Notes: a model not told the origin generated them from the sequence alone. 64,000 bases of DNA from Actinobacillus porcitonsillarum (GCF_003101015.1 NZ_CP029206.1:1375001-1439000); one strand, 5' to 3'. Positions 38,428 through 49,342 are shown, counted from the stretch's first letter. Numbers and translations are program-made.

Positions 38428-39120
38428 ATGAGATTAGATAAATTTATTGCAGAAAATACGGGGCTCACACGTTCACAAGCCGCAAAAGCATTGAAAAGCG
38501 GTTTGGTTACCGTAAACCAAAAGGTTGAAAAAAGTGGAGCAGTGAAAATTACGGCTCAGGATGAAATTCACTATGATGGCGAATTATTGGAATGGATGGA
38601 TGAAGGGCAATATTTTATGTTGTATAAACCGCAAGGCTATGTTTGCTCTCACGATGATGGCGAATATCCAACGGTGTTCCAGTTTTTTGACTATCCATTA
38701 ATGACTAAATTACATACAGCAGGGCGTTTAGACGTGGACACAACGGGGCTTGTTCTGCTAACCGATGACGGTAAATGGTCTCATCGAATTACCTCGCCTA
38801 AACACCATTGTGAAAAAACATATTTAGTCACTTTAGCCGATCCGGTTGAGGATTTTTACGCTCAACGATTTGAAGAGGGGATTTTGTTACGAGGCGAGCG
38901 AGAGCCTTGTTTACCGGCAAAAATGGAAATTTTAGATGACTATAATGTGAATTTAACCATAAGCGAAGGGCGATATCATCAAGTTAAACGGATGTTTGCG
39001 GCATTGGGAAATAAAGTAGAAGCTCTACATCGTTGGCGAATTGGCGCTGTTGTATTAGACGAAGATTTACAAGAAGGGGAGTTTCGCCCTTTGAACGAAG
39101 ATGAAATTGGGAGTTTTTAA
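38428..39120 (+). CDS. rsuA: 16S rRNA pseudouridine(516) synthase
   Basis: Isomerises U516 of 16S rRNA. 230 residues: N-terminal S4 domain (MRLDKFIAENTGLTRSQA), catalytic Asp in AGRLDVDTTGLVLLTDDG, and ISEGRYHQVKRMF. Overlaps the bcr start by one base (TAATG). SD AAGGAAAAA precedes the ATG. The rsuA-bcr order is also seen in E. coli. Confidence 0.96.
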   Translation: MRLDKFIAENTGLTRSQAAKALKSGLVTVNQKVEKSGAVKITAQDEIHYDGELLEWMDEGQYFMLYKPQGYVCSHDDGEYPTVFQFFDYPLMTKLHTAGRLDVDTTGLVLLTDDGKWSHRITSPKHHCEKTYLVTLADPVEDFYAQRFEEGILLRGEREPCLPAKMEILDDYNVNLTISEGRYHQVKRMFAALGNKVEALHRWRIGAVVLDEDLQEGEFRPLNEDEIGSF

Positions 39121-40319
39121 TGACTGAAAGAAAACCACATCCGTGCTTTTTTATTATTCTCGGGATGATGGCTATGTTGCCCCCTTTGGCAATTGATATG
39201 TATTTACCTTCATTCCTTGATATTGCACGGGATCTTGATGTTTCTCAAGAAAAAGTCCAAACGACACTTGCCGTTTTTACCTTCGGCTTTGCGGTTGGGC
39301 AATTGTTTTGGGGGCCTATAGCAGATAGTTTTGGGCGAAAACCGATTATTTTGATTGGCTTAACGGGTGCGGCTGTGGCTGCTTATTTCCTCACTCACGT
39401 AGATAATATTGAAACATTTTATGTTTTAAGATTGATCCAAGGCTTGTGTGGCGCGGCACCTGCAGTCGTATTAGGGGCTTTAGTGAGAGATTTATTTGAT
39501 CGTAACCGATTTGCACAAATGATGTCGGTAATTATGATTATCTCAATGTTAGCACCTTTATTAGCACCGATTATGGGCGGTTATATTGCCAAATACTTTC
39601 ATTGGCACTCTATTTTTTACACTTTAGTGGCAATGGGCTTAGTGAGTGTTGTTCTTGTTTCGTGGAAAATTCCGGAAACCTTATCTACAGAAAAACGCCA
39701 ACCATTGAAATTCGGGCAAATATTAAAGAATTTTGCCTCTTTATTATCACATAAAGCAACTTTAGGTTATGTGTTAGTCGGTGGTTTAACTTTTGCAGGT
39801 ATGTTTTGTTTTTTAACATCCGGTTCGTTAGTTTATATCGGCATTTATGGTGTGTCGCAAGAGTATTTTGGTTATTTCTTTATGCTGAATATGATTGTGA
39901 TGGTATCCATGACGGCAATCAATGGTCGATTAGTTACCAAAATGGGATCTGAAAAAATGCTCCGTTTTGGCTTAACGATGATGTTATTGGCGGGTATTTG
40001 GCTTGCGATCGTTGCAACCTTTAGATTGGGATTTTGGGCAATGGTTGTCGGGGTGCCGTTTTATGTAGGTATGCTTTCAACGATTGGGAGTAATGCGACC
40101 GCGGCGGTGCTGGATCGTTACCCTCAAATGGCAGGCACGGCAAATGCTGTTGCCGGGGTTGCTCGTTTTGGTATTGGTTCATTAGTTGGCGCATTGCTTT
40201 CTCAAATTGCTGTAACCAGTGAAAAACCAATGCTTTATGCGATGGCGATGTGTGTAACATCAGCAGCAGTGATTTATTATTTTTGTTGTTATCGTTCGGC
40301 AGATGCGCAAAAAGTATAA
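39120..40319 (+). CDS. bcr: Bcr/CflA family MFS drug exporter
   Basis: Twelve-helix proton-driven exporter of the DHA1 group; relatives export bicyclomycin, sulfonamides or chloramphenicol. 399 residues. PLAIDMYLPSFLDIARDL in helix 1 and the MFS loop GPIADSFGRKPIIL in loop 2-3 are typical. Translation is coupled to rsuA. Actual substrates cannot be read from the sequence, and its presence does not imply resistance. Confidence 0.92.
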   Translation: MTERKPHPCFFIILGMMAMLPPLAIDMYLPSFLDIARDLDVSQEKVQTTLAVFTFGFAVGQLFWGPIADSFGRKPIILIGLTGAAVAAYFLTHVDNIETFYVLRLIQGLCGAAPAVVLGALVRDLFDRNRFAQMMSVIMIISMLAPLLAPIMGGYIAKYFHWHSIFYTLVAMGLVSVVLVSWKIPETLSTEKRQPLKFGQILKNFASLLSHKATLGYVLVGGLTFAGMFCFLTSGSLVYIGIYGVSQEYFGYFFMLNMIVMVSMTAINGRLVTKMGSEKMLRFGLTMMLLAGIWLAIVATFRLGFWAMVVGVPFYVGMLSTIGSNATAAVLDRYPQMAGTANAVAGVARFGIGSLVGALLSQIAVTSEKPMLYAMAMCVTSAAVIYYFCCYRSADAQKV

Positions 40320-40335
40320 AATAATATAGAAAGTC

Positions 40336-40382
40336 AGCGGTTTAATTTTTATTTTCAGGAAATTAAACCGCTTTTCTTTTTA
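40336..40382 (+). terminator. Terminator of rsuA-bcr
   Basis: AGCGGTTTAATTT / AAATTAAACCGCT hairpin followed by a T-rich run. A TATAAT-like -10 for gyrA lies further on at 40436. Confidence 0.78.
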
Positions 40383-40504
40383 AAGAATATTCTGCTTTCT
40401 CTGTGCTTCTTTCCCCTTTTTCTGCCTTTTTATGCTATAATCTTGCACAATTTTTGCCTTGTTAGTAAGGCTTTCTTTTTAATAAATGAGATTAGGAAAT
40501 TTCA

Positions 40505-43162
40505 ATGAGCGAATTAGCCAAAGATATTACTCCCGTCAGTATTGAAGATGAATTAAAAACATCTTATCTCGATTATGCAATGTCTGTTATTGTTGGGCGT
40601 GCATTACCGGATGTGCGTGATGGTTTAAAACCTGTACATCGCCGAGTGCTGTTTTCTATGGATCAAAACAGCAATACATTTAACCGTCCTCACGTTAAAT
40701 CGGCTCGTGTTGTGGGTGATGTTATCGGTAAATACCACCCTCACGGCGATTCAGCAGTATATGACACCATTGTACGTATGGCGCAGCCATTCTCGCTTCG
40801 TTATATGTTAGTGGACGGGCAGGGTAACTTTGGTTCGATTGATGGCGATGCACCAGCTGCAATGCGTTATACCGAAGTACGTATGCAGAAAATTACTCAG
40901 GAATTATTAACGGATTTAGATAAAGAAACCGTGGATTACTCGCCGAACTATGATGGCAAAGAGATGATCCCTGATGTACTTCCAACCAAAATCCCAGCCT
41001 TGTTAGTAAACGGTTCATCGGGAATTGCTGTTGGTATGGCAACCAATATTCCGCCTCATAACTTAAATGAAGTATTAGATGGTTGTTTGGCGTACATTGA
41101 AGATGAGCAAATTTCAATTGAAGAGTTAATGCGTCATATCCCTGGTCCAGATTTCCCTACTGGGGCGATTATCAATGGGCGTAAAGGGATTGAAGAGGCT
41201 TACCGCACAGGGCGAGGTAAAGTTTATGTTCGTGCGAAAGCAAGCGTAGAAACAACCGATAAAGGTCGTGAGCAAATCGTTGTAACTGAATTGCCTTACC
41301 AAGTTAATAAAGCAAAATTAATCGAAAAAATTGCGGAATTGGTAAAAGATAAGAAAATTGAAGGTATCAGCAAAATTGACGACTATTCGGATAAAAAAGG
41401 TATCTCGATTGTTATTGAAGTGAAACGTGATGCGGTCGCAGAAGTGGTACTTAATCATCTTTATTCACTTACCCAAATGCAGGTAACTTTTGGTATCAAT
41501 ATGGTGGCATTAGACAATGGTCAGCCAAAAGTATTGAACCTCAAACAAATTATTGAAGCCTTCGTGAAACACCGCCGTGAAGTGGTTACACGCCGTACGA
41601 TTTTTGAATTGCGCAAAGCCCGTGAACGTGCACATATTTTAGAAGGTTTAGCGATTGCGTTAGCTAATATCGATCCTGTGATTGAGTTAATTCGTGCATC
41701 TAAAACGGCAGATGAAGCTCGTGAAGGTTTATTAGCTCGTGCATGGGAGCTCGGTAACGTAGCCCCAATGTTAGAAGCTGCTGGTGTAGATGCTTCTCGT
41801 CCGGAAGATTTACCGGCAGAATTAGGCGTACGTGATGGAAAATATTTCTTATCTGAAGCGCAAGCACGTGCGATCTTAGAATTACGTTTACACCGTCTAA
41901 CCGGTTTAGAACACGAAAAAATCGTAGATGAATACAAAGCGTTATTGGTGGAAATCGGCGAATTATTACACATTTTAACCAGTCCGGAACGCTTAATGGA
42001 AGTGATCCGTGAAGAGTTAGAGCGTGTGAAAGCCGAATTTGGTGATGAGCGCCGTACAGAAATCACGGCAGCATCGGGCGACATCAATATCGAAGATTTG
42101 ATTGCGCAAGAAGATGTGGTGGTAACGCTTTCTCACGCCGGATATGTGAAATATCAACCGTTATCAGACTACGAAGCACAACGCCGTGGCGGTAAAGGTA
42201 AATCGGCAACGAAGATGAAAGAAGACGATTTTATTGAGAAATTGTTAGTGGCAAATACACACGATACTATTCTTTGCTTCTCAAGCCGTGGTCGTTTATA
42301 TCAATTAAAAGTATATCAATTACCACAAGCAAGCCGTGGCGCACGTGGTACGCCAATCGTGAACATTTTACCGCTTGTTAAAGAGGAAAATGAACGTATT
42401 ACCGCAATTCTTCCGGTTCCAAATGGCGAGTTTAGTGCAGATAAATTCATCTTTATGGCAACTGCAAGCGGCACGGTGAAAAAAGTTTCATTAGATGCGT
42501 TTAGTAACGTGAGATCAAGCGGTCTCATTGCGTTAAAACTTCGCGAAGGCGATGAGTTGATTGGTGTGGATATTACCAACGGAGAGAGCGAAATTATGCT
42601 CTTCTCTGCACAAGGTCGAGTGGTGCGCTTTGCTGAAACTCAAGTCCGTGGTATGGGACGTGTTGCGACAGGGGTTCGTGGTATTAAACTGGCAACCACA
42701 GAAATTTCAGATGAAGTTGAAGATGTTGAAATTGAGACCGTTGAAAACGAAGATACAGAAGAAACATCAAGTGTGAATTTAACGACTGATAAAGTGGTTT
42801 CTTTAGTTATTCCACATACGCAAGGCGAAATTTTAACGGTAACACAAAACGGTTACGGTAAACGTACCGCATTAAGTGAGTACCCTGTAAAATCACGTGC
42901 AACAAAAGGGGTTGTATCGATCAAAGTGAATGAGCGTAATGGTAAAGTGGTTGCAGCTGTTCAAGTTGAAGAAAACGACCAAATTATGTTGATCACTGAT
43001 GCCGGCACGTTAGTCCGCACTCGTGTAAATGAAGTGAGTTTAGTCGGACGTAACACCCAAGGCGTTCGTATTATCCGCACAGCTGATGATGAACACGTTG
43101 TGAGTTTAGAGCGCATCTGCGAAGTTGATGAAGAAGAGGACTTCGAAGAAGCCGAAGCCTAA
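40505..43162 (+). CDS. gyrA: DNA gyrase subunit A
   Basis: Cuts and rejoins DNA for negative supercoiling. 885 residues. Catalytic Tyr122 in AAMRYTE; numbering matches E. coli, with Ser83 and Asp87 in [13 protein letters not shown], the quinolone-susceptible residues. GyrA box QRRGGKG follows at the start of the C-terminal pinwheel. An acidic insert ([18 protein letters not shown], near residue 740) lies between C-terminal blades, and the tail is acidic ([11 protein letters not shown]). Confidence 0.98.
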   Translation: MSELAKDITPVSIEDELKTSYLDYAMSVIVGRALPDVRDGLKPVHRRVLFSMDQNSNTFNRPHVKSARVVGDVIGKYHPHGDSAVYDTIVRMAQPFSLRYMLVDGQGNFGSIDGDAPAAMRYTEVRMQKITQELLTDLDKETVDYSPNYDGKEMIPDVLPTKIPALLVNGSSGIAVGMATNIPPHNLNEVLDGCLAYIEDEQISIEELMRHIPGPDFPTGAIINGRKGIEEAYRTGRGKVYVRAKASVETTDKGREQIVVTELPYQVNKAKLIEKIAELVKDKKIEGISKIDDYSDKKGISIVIEVKRDAVAEVVLNHLYSLTQMQVTFGINMVALDNGQPKVLNLKQIIEAFVKHRREVVTRRTIFELRKARERAHILEGLAIALANIDPVIELIRASKTADEAREGLLARAWELGNVAPMLEAAGVDASRPEDLPAELGVRDGKYFLSEAQARAILELRLHRLTGLEHEKIVDEYKALLVEIGELLHILTSPERLMEVIREELERVKAEFGDERRTEITAASGDINIEDLIAQEDVVVTLSHAGYVKYQPLSDYEAQRRGGKGKSATKMKEDDFIEKLLVANTHDTILCFSSRGRLYQLKVYQLPQASRGARGTPIVNILPLVKEENERITAILPVPNGEFSADKFIFMATASGTVKKVSLDAFSNVRSSGLIALKLREGDELIGVDITNGESEIMLFSAQGRVVRFAETQVRGMGRVATGVRGIKLATTEISDEVEDVEIETVENEDTEETSSVNLTTDKVVSLVIPHTQGEILTVTQNGYGKRTALSEYPVKSRATKGVVSIKVNERNGKVVAAVQVEENDQIMLITDAGTLVRTRVNEVSLVGRNTQGVRIIRTADDEHVVSLERICEVDEEEDFEEAEA

Positions 43163-43170
43163 ATTATTTG

Positions 43171-43196
43171 TAATGGGCAAATCACATTTGCCCATT
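43171..43196 (+). terminator. Terminator of gyrA
   Basis: TAATGGGCAAAT / ATTTGCCCATTA stem with a 2-3-base loop just after the stop. A second hairpin, GGGGCTAAT / ATTAGCCCC, follows at 43217-43237; neither has a long T-run. Confidence 0.7.
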
Positions 43197-43338
43197 AAAT
43201 TCATTTACCGTTTATAGGGGCTAATGTCATTAGCCCCAACAAAAACAAATTTCAAACGTTGTACCATTTCCACATAATCCCCCATTTTTTGCAAATTGTT
43301 TTATAAAAATAACCGCTTTCTTTTTCTTCGTTTTATTT

Positions 43339-43354
43339 CCGCAAACGTTTGCGT
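43339..43354. promoter_or_regulatory. PurR-type operator before the nucleobase permease
   Basis: CCGCAAACGTTTGCGT contains a perfect 14-base palindrome CGCAAACGTTTGCG, very close to the PurR consensus ACGCAAACGTTTTCGT. It lies 53 bases before the permease ATG, where PurR with hypoxanthine or guanine would repress. Confidence 0.8.
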
Positions 43355-43406
43355 AAAATCAAAGAAATCCGTATAATCGCCTCAATTTTTTTACAATGAG
43401 GCATTT

Positions 43407-44699
43407 ATGCAAAAATTACGTTATCCTGTTGATTCAAAACCTCCTTTTGGTTTAACCCTTCTTTTAGCCGCTCAGCACCTTTTGGCTGCGTTAGGCGGTA
43501 TCATCGCGGTTCCTCTAGTTATCGGGAATGTGTTAAAACTTCCAACGCCGGATACAATTGTCTTAGTCAATGCGGCATTATTGGTTTCAGGGATTGTTAC
43601 CATTATTCAATGTCGAGGCATTGGTCCGATTGGGTTACGTTTACCGAGCGTAATGGGCACAAGTTTTACGTTCGTAGCAGCGGCTCTTGCCATCGGTTTT
43701 AGTGAACACGGTGTTGCCGGTATTTTAGGGGCTTCACTTGTCGGTTCTCTTGTGATGATTATCGGCAGCTTTTTTATGCCTTATGTACGTAAATTATTCC
43801 CACCGGTGGTTACCGGCGTTGTGGTTATGATGATTGGTCTAAGTCTTATCCCTGTCGCGGTGGATTGGTTTGCCGGTGGCCAAAAAGGCGATCCGCATTA
43901 TGCTGATCCGGCAAATCTTGCGATGGCGACTTTCGTGCTGATTTTAGTGGTCATTTTAGTGCAATGGGGGAAAGGGATTTTCTCGGCAGCGGCTATCGTG
44001 ATTGGTATGATGGTTGGTTATGTTGTGGCGTTAGCATTAGGTTGGATTAACTTTGAAGCGGTGAAAAATGCAGATTTAGTGGCGATTCCTCAACCACTGC
44101 ATTTCGGTTTAGCCTTCCCAATTTCAGGGATTATCGGCATGTCGATTGCTTATTTAGTAACTATTGTGGAATCAAGCGGTAACTTTTTAGCATTAGGTAA
44201 CGCAACCCAAACAGAAATTACCGGTAAACATTTACGTGGCGGCGTACTTTGTGATGGTTTAGGTTCTGCTTTAGCGGCGATTATGTCCACGACACCCTTT
44301 TCATCTTTTGCTCAAAATATTGGGGTGATTTCTTTAACAGGTGTGGCAAGTCGCTATGTTGTTACTGTGATGGGGGTATTATTAGTGCTTGCAGGGATTT
44401 TCCCTTGGTTAGGAGCGTTAATCGTTTCTATTCCTAGCCCGGTATTGGGGGGAGCAGGCTTAATGATGTTTGCAATGATCATTGCTGCCGGTATTCAAAT
44501 GTTAGATAAAGTGGAACGTTCTAAACGTAACGGCTTAATTATTGCGATTTCGATTGGTTGTGGCTTAGCGGTAACCACAAGACCAGAGTTACTTGATAAA
44601 CTACCTTCATTCTTTAAAGAAGTTTTTGGCTCAGGTATTACCGTTGGTTCTATCTTAGCTTTAGTTCTGAACCTTGTTTTACCTGAAGATAAAGAATAG
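43407..44699 (+). CDS. NCS2-family nucleobase permease, purine type likely
   Basis: Proton-coupled uptake of a nucleobase. 430 residues, about 12-14 helices. The substrate-site stretch VESSGNFLALGNATQTEI with QNIGVISLTGVASRYV resembles the xanthine/urate branch (XanP, UacT) rather than UraA, whose equivalent differs. A PurR box upstream supports a purine substrate. Automated pipelines may label it uracil permease (uraA). No SD is obvious. Confidence 0.82.
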   Translation: MQKLRYPVDSKPPFGLTLLLAAQHLLAALGGIIAVPLVIGNVLKLPTPDTIVLVNAALLVSGIVTIIQCRGIGPIGLRLPSVMGTSFTFVAAALAIGFSEHGVAGILGASLVGSLVMIIGSFFMPYVRKLFPPVVTGVVVMMIGLSLIPVAVDWFAGGQKGDPHYADPANLAMATFVLILVVILVQWGKGIFSAAAIVIGMMVGYVVALALGWINFEAVKNADLVAIPQPLHFGLAFPISGIIGMSIAYLVTIVESSGNFLALGNATQTEITGKHLRGGVLCDGLGSALAAIMSTTPFSSFAQNIGVISLTGVASRYVVTVMGVLLVLAGIFPWLGALIVSIPSPVLGGAGLMMFAMIIAAGIQMLDKVERSKRNGLIIAISIGCGLAVTTRPELLDKLPSFFKEVFGSGITVGSILALVLNLVLPEDKE

Positions 44700-44768
44700 A
44701 TTTATTGGTGTAATTGGGAAAATAGACTTGAAATTGTTTTAGTTAAACCTTATCTTACACCCCAACCG

Positions 44769-44800
44769 AACGCCACGAGATTTTATTGGTGGCGTTTTTA
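44769..44800 (+). terminator. Terminator after the permease
   Basis: AACGCCAC / GTGGCGTT hairpin followed by TTTT, between the permease and trxA. Confidence 0.82.
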
Positions 44801-44829
44801 CTTCGATTTACTCAAAATAAGGAAAAATT

Positions 44830-45147
44830 ATGACTTTACAAGTAACTGATGCAACATTCGAACAAGAAGTTTTAAAATCAGATGTGCCTGTATTATTGGA
44901 TTTCTGGGCACCTTGGTGTGGTCCTTGCCGTATGGTAGCGCCAATTTTAGATGAGCTTTCTGAAGAATTTGCAGGACGTGCTAAAATTGCTAAAGTGAAC
45001 GTTGATGAAAACCAACAAATCCCGGCGCAATTTGGTATTCGTTCAATCCCAACATTAATTCTTTTTAAAAATGGTCAAGTGGTAGCAACTCAAGTTGGCG
45101 CATTACCAAAATCACAACTTGCTGCTTTTGTTGAGCAAGCTCTTTAA
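44830..45147 (+). CDS. trxA: Thioredoxin 1
   Basis: Cytoplasmic disulfide reductase. 105 residues, one thioredoxin fold; active site [10 protein letters not shown] near residues 28-37, cis-proline loop [23 protein letters not shown] precedes the ATG. Flanked by terminators on both sides, so a single-gene unit. Confidence 0.97.
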   Translation: MTLQVTDATFEQEVLKSDVPVLLDFWAPWCGPCRMVAPILDELSEEFAGRAKIAKVNVDENQQIPAQFGIRSIPTLILFKNGQVVATQVGALPKSQLAAFVEQAL

Positions 45148-45154
45148 TTTTGCT

Positions 45155-45185
45155 AAGCCTTGTATTTTATACAAGGCTTTTTTGC
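45155..45185 (+). terminator. Terminator of trxA
   Basis: AAGCCTTGT / ACAAGGCTT hairpin and a run of T. Confidence 0.9.
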
Positions 45186-45269
45186 AAAAGAGTCCTAAAA
45201 TCTATCCGCTTACATCACTTCTGAAATCTGCTAAAATAGCCCCATTTTCTTTTTAAACGTATTATTTTT

Positions 45270-47213
45270 ATGGCATTACTAAACCTTTCAAACGCTTATT
45301 TAGGCTTTGGCGATCATCCGCTTTTAGATCATACCGAATTACATATTGAACCCAATGAACGAGTGTGTTTAGTGGGGCGTAACGGCGCAGGGAAATCCAC
45401 GCTAATGAAAGTATTAGCCGGTGAAGTTCAATTAGACGATGGAAAATTAATCTTTGAAAAAGACATTGTTGTTACTCGTTTAGAACAAGATCCGCCTCGG
45501 CATATTCAAGAAACCGTGTTTGATTATGTAGCGGAAGGCATTGCAAATTTAAGTGATTTGTTAAAGCAATATCATCATATTTCGCAACAAATGCAAACAG
45601 ATTATAGCGATGAATTGATGGCAAAACTTTCAGCGGTGCAAAGTCAGTTAGAGCATAACGATGGCTGGCAGTTTGAGAACCGTATTCAAGATACGTTGAA
45701 ATTATTGGAGCTCGATCCGGATAAACGTTTATGTGAATTATCCGGTGGTTGGGTTCGCCGAGCAGCATTAGCTCGTGCGTTGGTGGCAGATCCTGATGTT
45801 CTCTTATTAGATGAGCCGACCAACCATTTAGATGTAGAAGCCATCACGTGGTTAGAGGATTTATTACTCAATTTTAAAGGTTCGATCATCTTTATTTCGC
45901 ACGACCGTTCATTTATTCGCAAAATGGCAACTCGTATTGTGGACTTAGATCGTGGTAAATTGGTTTCTTATCCGGGAAATTACGATCTTTATTTAGAAAC
46001 GAAAGCGGAAGAATTAAGAGTAGAGGCGCTACAAAATGAGCTATTCGATAAAAAACTTGCTCAAGAAGAAGTTTGGATCCGTCAAGGGATTAAAGCTCGC
46101 CGAACCCGTAACGAGGGGCGTGTACGTGCACTGAAAAAATTACGTGAAGAACGCCGAAATCGCAGAGAGGTTCAGGGAACCGCTAAAATTCAGCTCGATA
46201 CCACAGCTCGTTCAGGCAAGATCGTCTTTGAAGTCGAAAATGCAAGTTATGAAATTGAAGGCAAAACCTTATTGAAAAACTTTTCTACGACTATTCAGCG
46301 AGGCGATAAAATTGCGCTCGTGGGTGCTAATGGTTGTGGAAAAACAACGTTTATCAAATTGTTACTTGGCGAACTTCAACCTACCTCAGGCTCAATTCGT
46401 TGCGGGACAAAACTAGAAGTCGCTTATTTTGACCAATACCGTGCAGAACTGGATTTAGAAAAAACGGTAATGGATAATGTGGCGGATGGTAAGCAAGATA
46501 TTGAAGTAAATGGCGTTAAACGCCACGTATTAGGCTACTTGCAAGATTTCTTATTTCCGCCTAAACGTGCTATGACGCCCGTTAAAGCATTATCTGGGGG
46601 CGAACGTAACCGCTTATTATTAGCGAAATTATTGCTAAAACCGAATAACTTGTTAATTCTGGACGAACCAACCAATGATTTAGATGTGGAAACGCTAGAA
46701 TTATTGGAGGAGTTACTTGCGGATTATCAGGGAACTTTGTTAATTGTTAGCCACGACCGTCAATTTATTGATAATACCGTTGAGGAATGCTATTTCTTTG
46801 AAGGAAATGGCGTACTGAATAAATATATTGGTGGTTATTTCGATGCGAAACAGCAGCAAGAAAACTACCATGCGACATTGGCAGCAACTTCGCAAAATGT
46901 GAAGAAAAATGAATCGCTTGCAAAAGAAGAAGCCGTAAAAAAAGAAGCAGTTAAAGAGAAGCCTAAAACTGATAAGAAAGTGAAGCTCTCTTATAAAGAT
47001 CAACGAGAACTGGAAGAACTCCCTGCTAAAATGGAAGCGCTAGAGGCGGAGATTGAGCTTTTACAAACCGAAGTGAATAGTGCGGATTTCTTCACGAAAG
47101 ACACCGCTTATACACAGGGGCAACTACAGAAATTAGCCGAAGCAGAACAGGCTCTTGAACATGCTTTTGAGCGTTGGGAAACCTTAGAAAATATTAAAGC
47201 AGGTAATGCTTAA
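45270..47213 (+). CDS. uup: ABC-F family ATPase Uup
   Basis: Soluble tandem ABC ATPase of the ABC-F group, linked to ribosome function and, in E. coli, to precise excision of transposons. 647 residues: two ABC domains (GRNGAGKST near 37-45, LSGGWVRR; GANGCGKTT near 352-360, LSGGERN), the P-site linker between them (RQGIKARRTRNEGRVRALKKLREERRNR region), and a C-terminal coiled coil after a Lys/Glu-rich spacer. The tail coiled coil is the Uup hallmark. Confidence 0.95.
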   Translation: MALLNLSNAYLGFGDHPLLDHTELHIEPNERVCLVGRNGAGKSTLMKVLAGEVQLDDGKLIFEKDIVVTRLEQDPPRHIQETVFDYVAEGIANLSDLLKQYHHISQQMQTDYSDELMAKLSAVQSQLEHNDGWQFENRIQDTLKLLELDPDKRLCELSGGWVRRAALARALVADPDVLLLDEPTNHLDVEAITWLEDLLLNFKGSIIFISHDRSFIRKMATRIVDLDRGKLVSYPGNYDLYLETKAEELRVEALQNELFDKKLAQEEVWIRQGIKARRTRNEGRVRALKKLREERRNRREVQGTAKIQLDTTARSGKIVFEVENASYEIEGKTLLKNFSTTIQRGDKIALVGANGCGKTTFIKLLLGELQPTSGSIRCGTKLEVAYFDQYRAELDLEKTVMDNVADGKQDIEVNGVKRHVLGYLQDFLFPPKRAMTPVKALSGGERNRLLLAKLLLKPNNLLILDEPTNDLDVETLELLEELLADYQGTLLIVSHDRQFIDNTVEECYFFEGNGVLNKYIGGYFDAKQQQENYHATLAATSQNVKKNESLAKEEAVKKEAVKEKPKTDKKVKLSYKDQRELEELPAKMEALEAEIELLQTEVNSADFFTKDTAYTQGQLQKLAEAEQALEHAFERWETLENIKAGNA

Positions 47214-47215
47214 AT

Positions 47216-47253
47216 AAAAACACCGTTAGGAGAAAAACTAACGGTGTTTTTTA
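47216..47253. terminator. Bidirectional terminator between uup and dxr
   Basis: AAAAACACCGTTAG / CTAACGGTGTTTTT hairpin between convergent genes. Confidence 0.88.
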
Positions 47254-47254
47254 T

Positions 47255-48445
47255 TTATTGCTGTAAGATCGCTTGTTTTGCAAGTTCTCTCGCAAGTTTA
47301 TCAATATGCAGCACATCGGCAATTTCACGAATGGCAATTGGCGCAATGTTTTCTACAACGGTGCGGTTGATATGCACAATATCGGTAAAACGAATTTGCT
47401 CGTTAAGGAAGGCTTCTACGGCGATTTCGTTAGTCGCATTCATCGCCGTGGTCGCATATTGCCCTTCAGCAAAAGCATCAATCGCCAATTTTAAATTTGG
47501 ATAGCGGGCAAAATCAGGTTCAATAAAGGTTAATTCTTTTAATTTAAAGAAATCCAATGGCGCAACGCCAGCATGGATACGGTTTGGGTAAGCCATTGTA
47601 TGTGCGATTGGCGTACACATATCAGGATTGCCCATTTGCGCAATCACTGAACCGTCAATATAACGTACCATTGAGTGAATAATCGATTGAGGATGAATGA
47701 TGATTTCCATCTCTTCAGCCGAAGCATTAAATAGCCAGCGTGCTTCAATGTACTCTAAGCCTTTATTCATCATTGTGGCAGAATCGACAGAGATTTTTCT
47801 ACCCATAGACCAGTTAGGATGAGCAACAGCTTGAGCCGGAGTAATTGTTGCAAATTCTTCCAACGGTTTGGTTCGGAAAGGTCCGCCTGAACCGGTTAGA
47901 ATAATTTTACTCACGCCAAGTTCTGATAAAGGGCAAAAGCCAACTTTGTGTTGCGCTTCTACCGGTAGCGATTGGAAAATCGCATTGTGTTCGCTATCAA
48001 CTGGCAAAAGTTGTGCGCCTGATTTTTTAGCTTCATCAATAAAAATTTGCCCGCAGGTTACTAGAGATTCTTTATTGGCAAGTAGGACTTTTTTACCTGC
48101 TTTCACCGCTGAAAGTGTTGGTAATAAACCTGCTGCCCCGACAATTGCAGCCATTACCATATCTACTTCCGGGTGAGCAGAGAGTTCACAGATAGCTTTT
48201 TGTCCGGCAAGCACTTCGGTTTTCACATTTAATTGTGCCAGATGATTTTTTAATTCATAAGCTGCATTTTCATCATCTAAAGCCGCAAATTGAGGCTGAA
48301 ATAATAAGCATTGTGCCGCCATCAATTCCACATTTTTTCCGCCAACAAGCGCAAAAACTTGGTATTGATCAGCATTTTTTTCAATAACAGAGAGGGTACT
48401 TTTTCCAATAGAACCGGTAGAACCTAAAATGACAACTTTTTTCAT
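47255..48445 (-). CDS. dxr: 1-deoxy-D-xylulose 5-phosphate reductoisomerase
   Basis: Second step of the MEP isoprenoid pathway; target of fosmidomycin. 396 residues. NADPH site [12 protein letters not shown] at residues 6-17, [10 protein letters not shown], metal and substrate motifs [11 protein letters not shown] and LTGSGGPFR, and the NEIAVEAFL helix. No other MEP genes are adjacent; uppS/cdsA, often next to dxr, are absent here. Confidence 0.97.
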   Translation of the reverse strand: MKKVVILGSTGSIGKSTLSVIEKNADQYQVFALVGGKNVELMAAQCLLFQPQFAALDDENAAYELKNHLAQLNVKTEVLAGQKAICELSAHPEVDMVMAAIVGAAGLLPTLSAVKAGKKVLLANKESLVTCGQIFIDEAKKSGAQLLPVDSEHNAIFQSLPVEAQHKVGFCPLSELGVSKIILTGSGGPFRTKPLEEFATITPAQAVAHPNWSMGRKISVDSATMMNKGLEYIEARWLFNASAEEMEIIIHPQSIIHSMVRYIDGSVIAQMGNPDMCTPIAHTMAYPNRIHAGVAPLDFFKLKELTFIEPDFARYPNLKLAIDAFAEGQYATTAMNATNEIAVEAFLNEQIRFTDIVHINRTVVENIAPIAIREIADVLHIDKLARELAKQAILQQ

Positions 48446-48487
48446 CGTAAACTATCCTAAATAAATCATTAATTTATTTTAGCATAA

Positions 48488-48518
48488 ATTAAAGGGCTGT
48501 GGATTATTCCACAGCCCC
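48488..48518 (-). terminator. Terminator of the small lipoprotein gene
   Basis: GGGCTGTGGA / TTCCACAGCCC hairpin with U-run on the minus strand. Confidence 0.8.
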
Positions 48519-48525
48519 TAGATCA

Positions 48526-48840
48526 TTAGTACCAATAGCCCGTACCTAGCCTTGTGCCAATACCATAATGATGGTGTCTATGTCCCCAGCCATAACCAAC
48601 ACCCACAGAAGGGTAGATGGCAGCAGGTGCTCGCTGATAAACCACCTTAGGTTTATGATCGCTTTGGTTAAGCGGTTCATTATTAGATGGATTGTTTTTA
48701 TCAACGGTATTTCCACTTGTAATACGTTGCTGATATTCTTGAACGGCTTTCATATCTAATGGAACCGTGCTTTGTTGTTGCGGTGTAGAACAAGCAACGA
48801 CTAAAAAAGGTGCTAAACAGAGAATAAATTTTTTCATCAT
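48526..48840 (-). CDS. Small lipoprotein of unknown function
   Basis: 104 residues. MMKKFILCLAPFLVVAC is a lipoprotein signal with lipobox VVAC, so Cys17 should be lipidated. The next part is low-complexity, rich in Q, N, S and P. The last 30 residues are a Gly/His/Tyr-rich block (VGVGYGWGHRHHHYGIG then GTGYWY), which may bind metal or pack at a surface. SD AAGGAAA at the complement of 48843-48849. Not recognised as any named family; has its own terminator and lies between rplT and dxr. Confidence 0.8.
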   Translation of the reverse strand: MMKKFILCLAPFLVVACSTPQQQSTVPLDMKAVQEYQQRITSGNTVDKNNPSNNEPLNQSDHKPKVVYQRAPAAIYPSVGVGYGWGHRHHHYGIGTRLGTGYWY

Positions 48841-48926
48841 ATTTCCTTATGGTAAAAAAGTGTCTAAATTAGACCGCTTGTTTTTAAGAATTATCCCTTT
48901 TATTTAAAATAATTTCTTTAGGATAT

Positions 48927-48951
48927 AAAAAAGGACGCCCGAAAGCGTCCT
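48927..48951 (-). terminator. Terminator of the infC-rpmI-rplT operon
   Basis: AGGACGC / GCGTCCT hairpin with U-run on the minus strand, just past the rplT stop. Confidence 0.88.
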
Positions 48952-48970
48952 ATTTATCTATTCTTTAAAA

Positions 48971-49342
<372 letters not shown>

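Noticed and set aside
41521..42087. A 188-codon open frame antisense to gyrA
   Set aside because: It lies wholly inside gyrA, has a composition expected from the reverse of a conserved gene (Ser/Arg/Ile-rich), and has no SD or recognisable domain.
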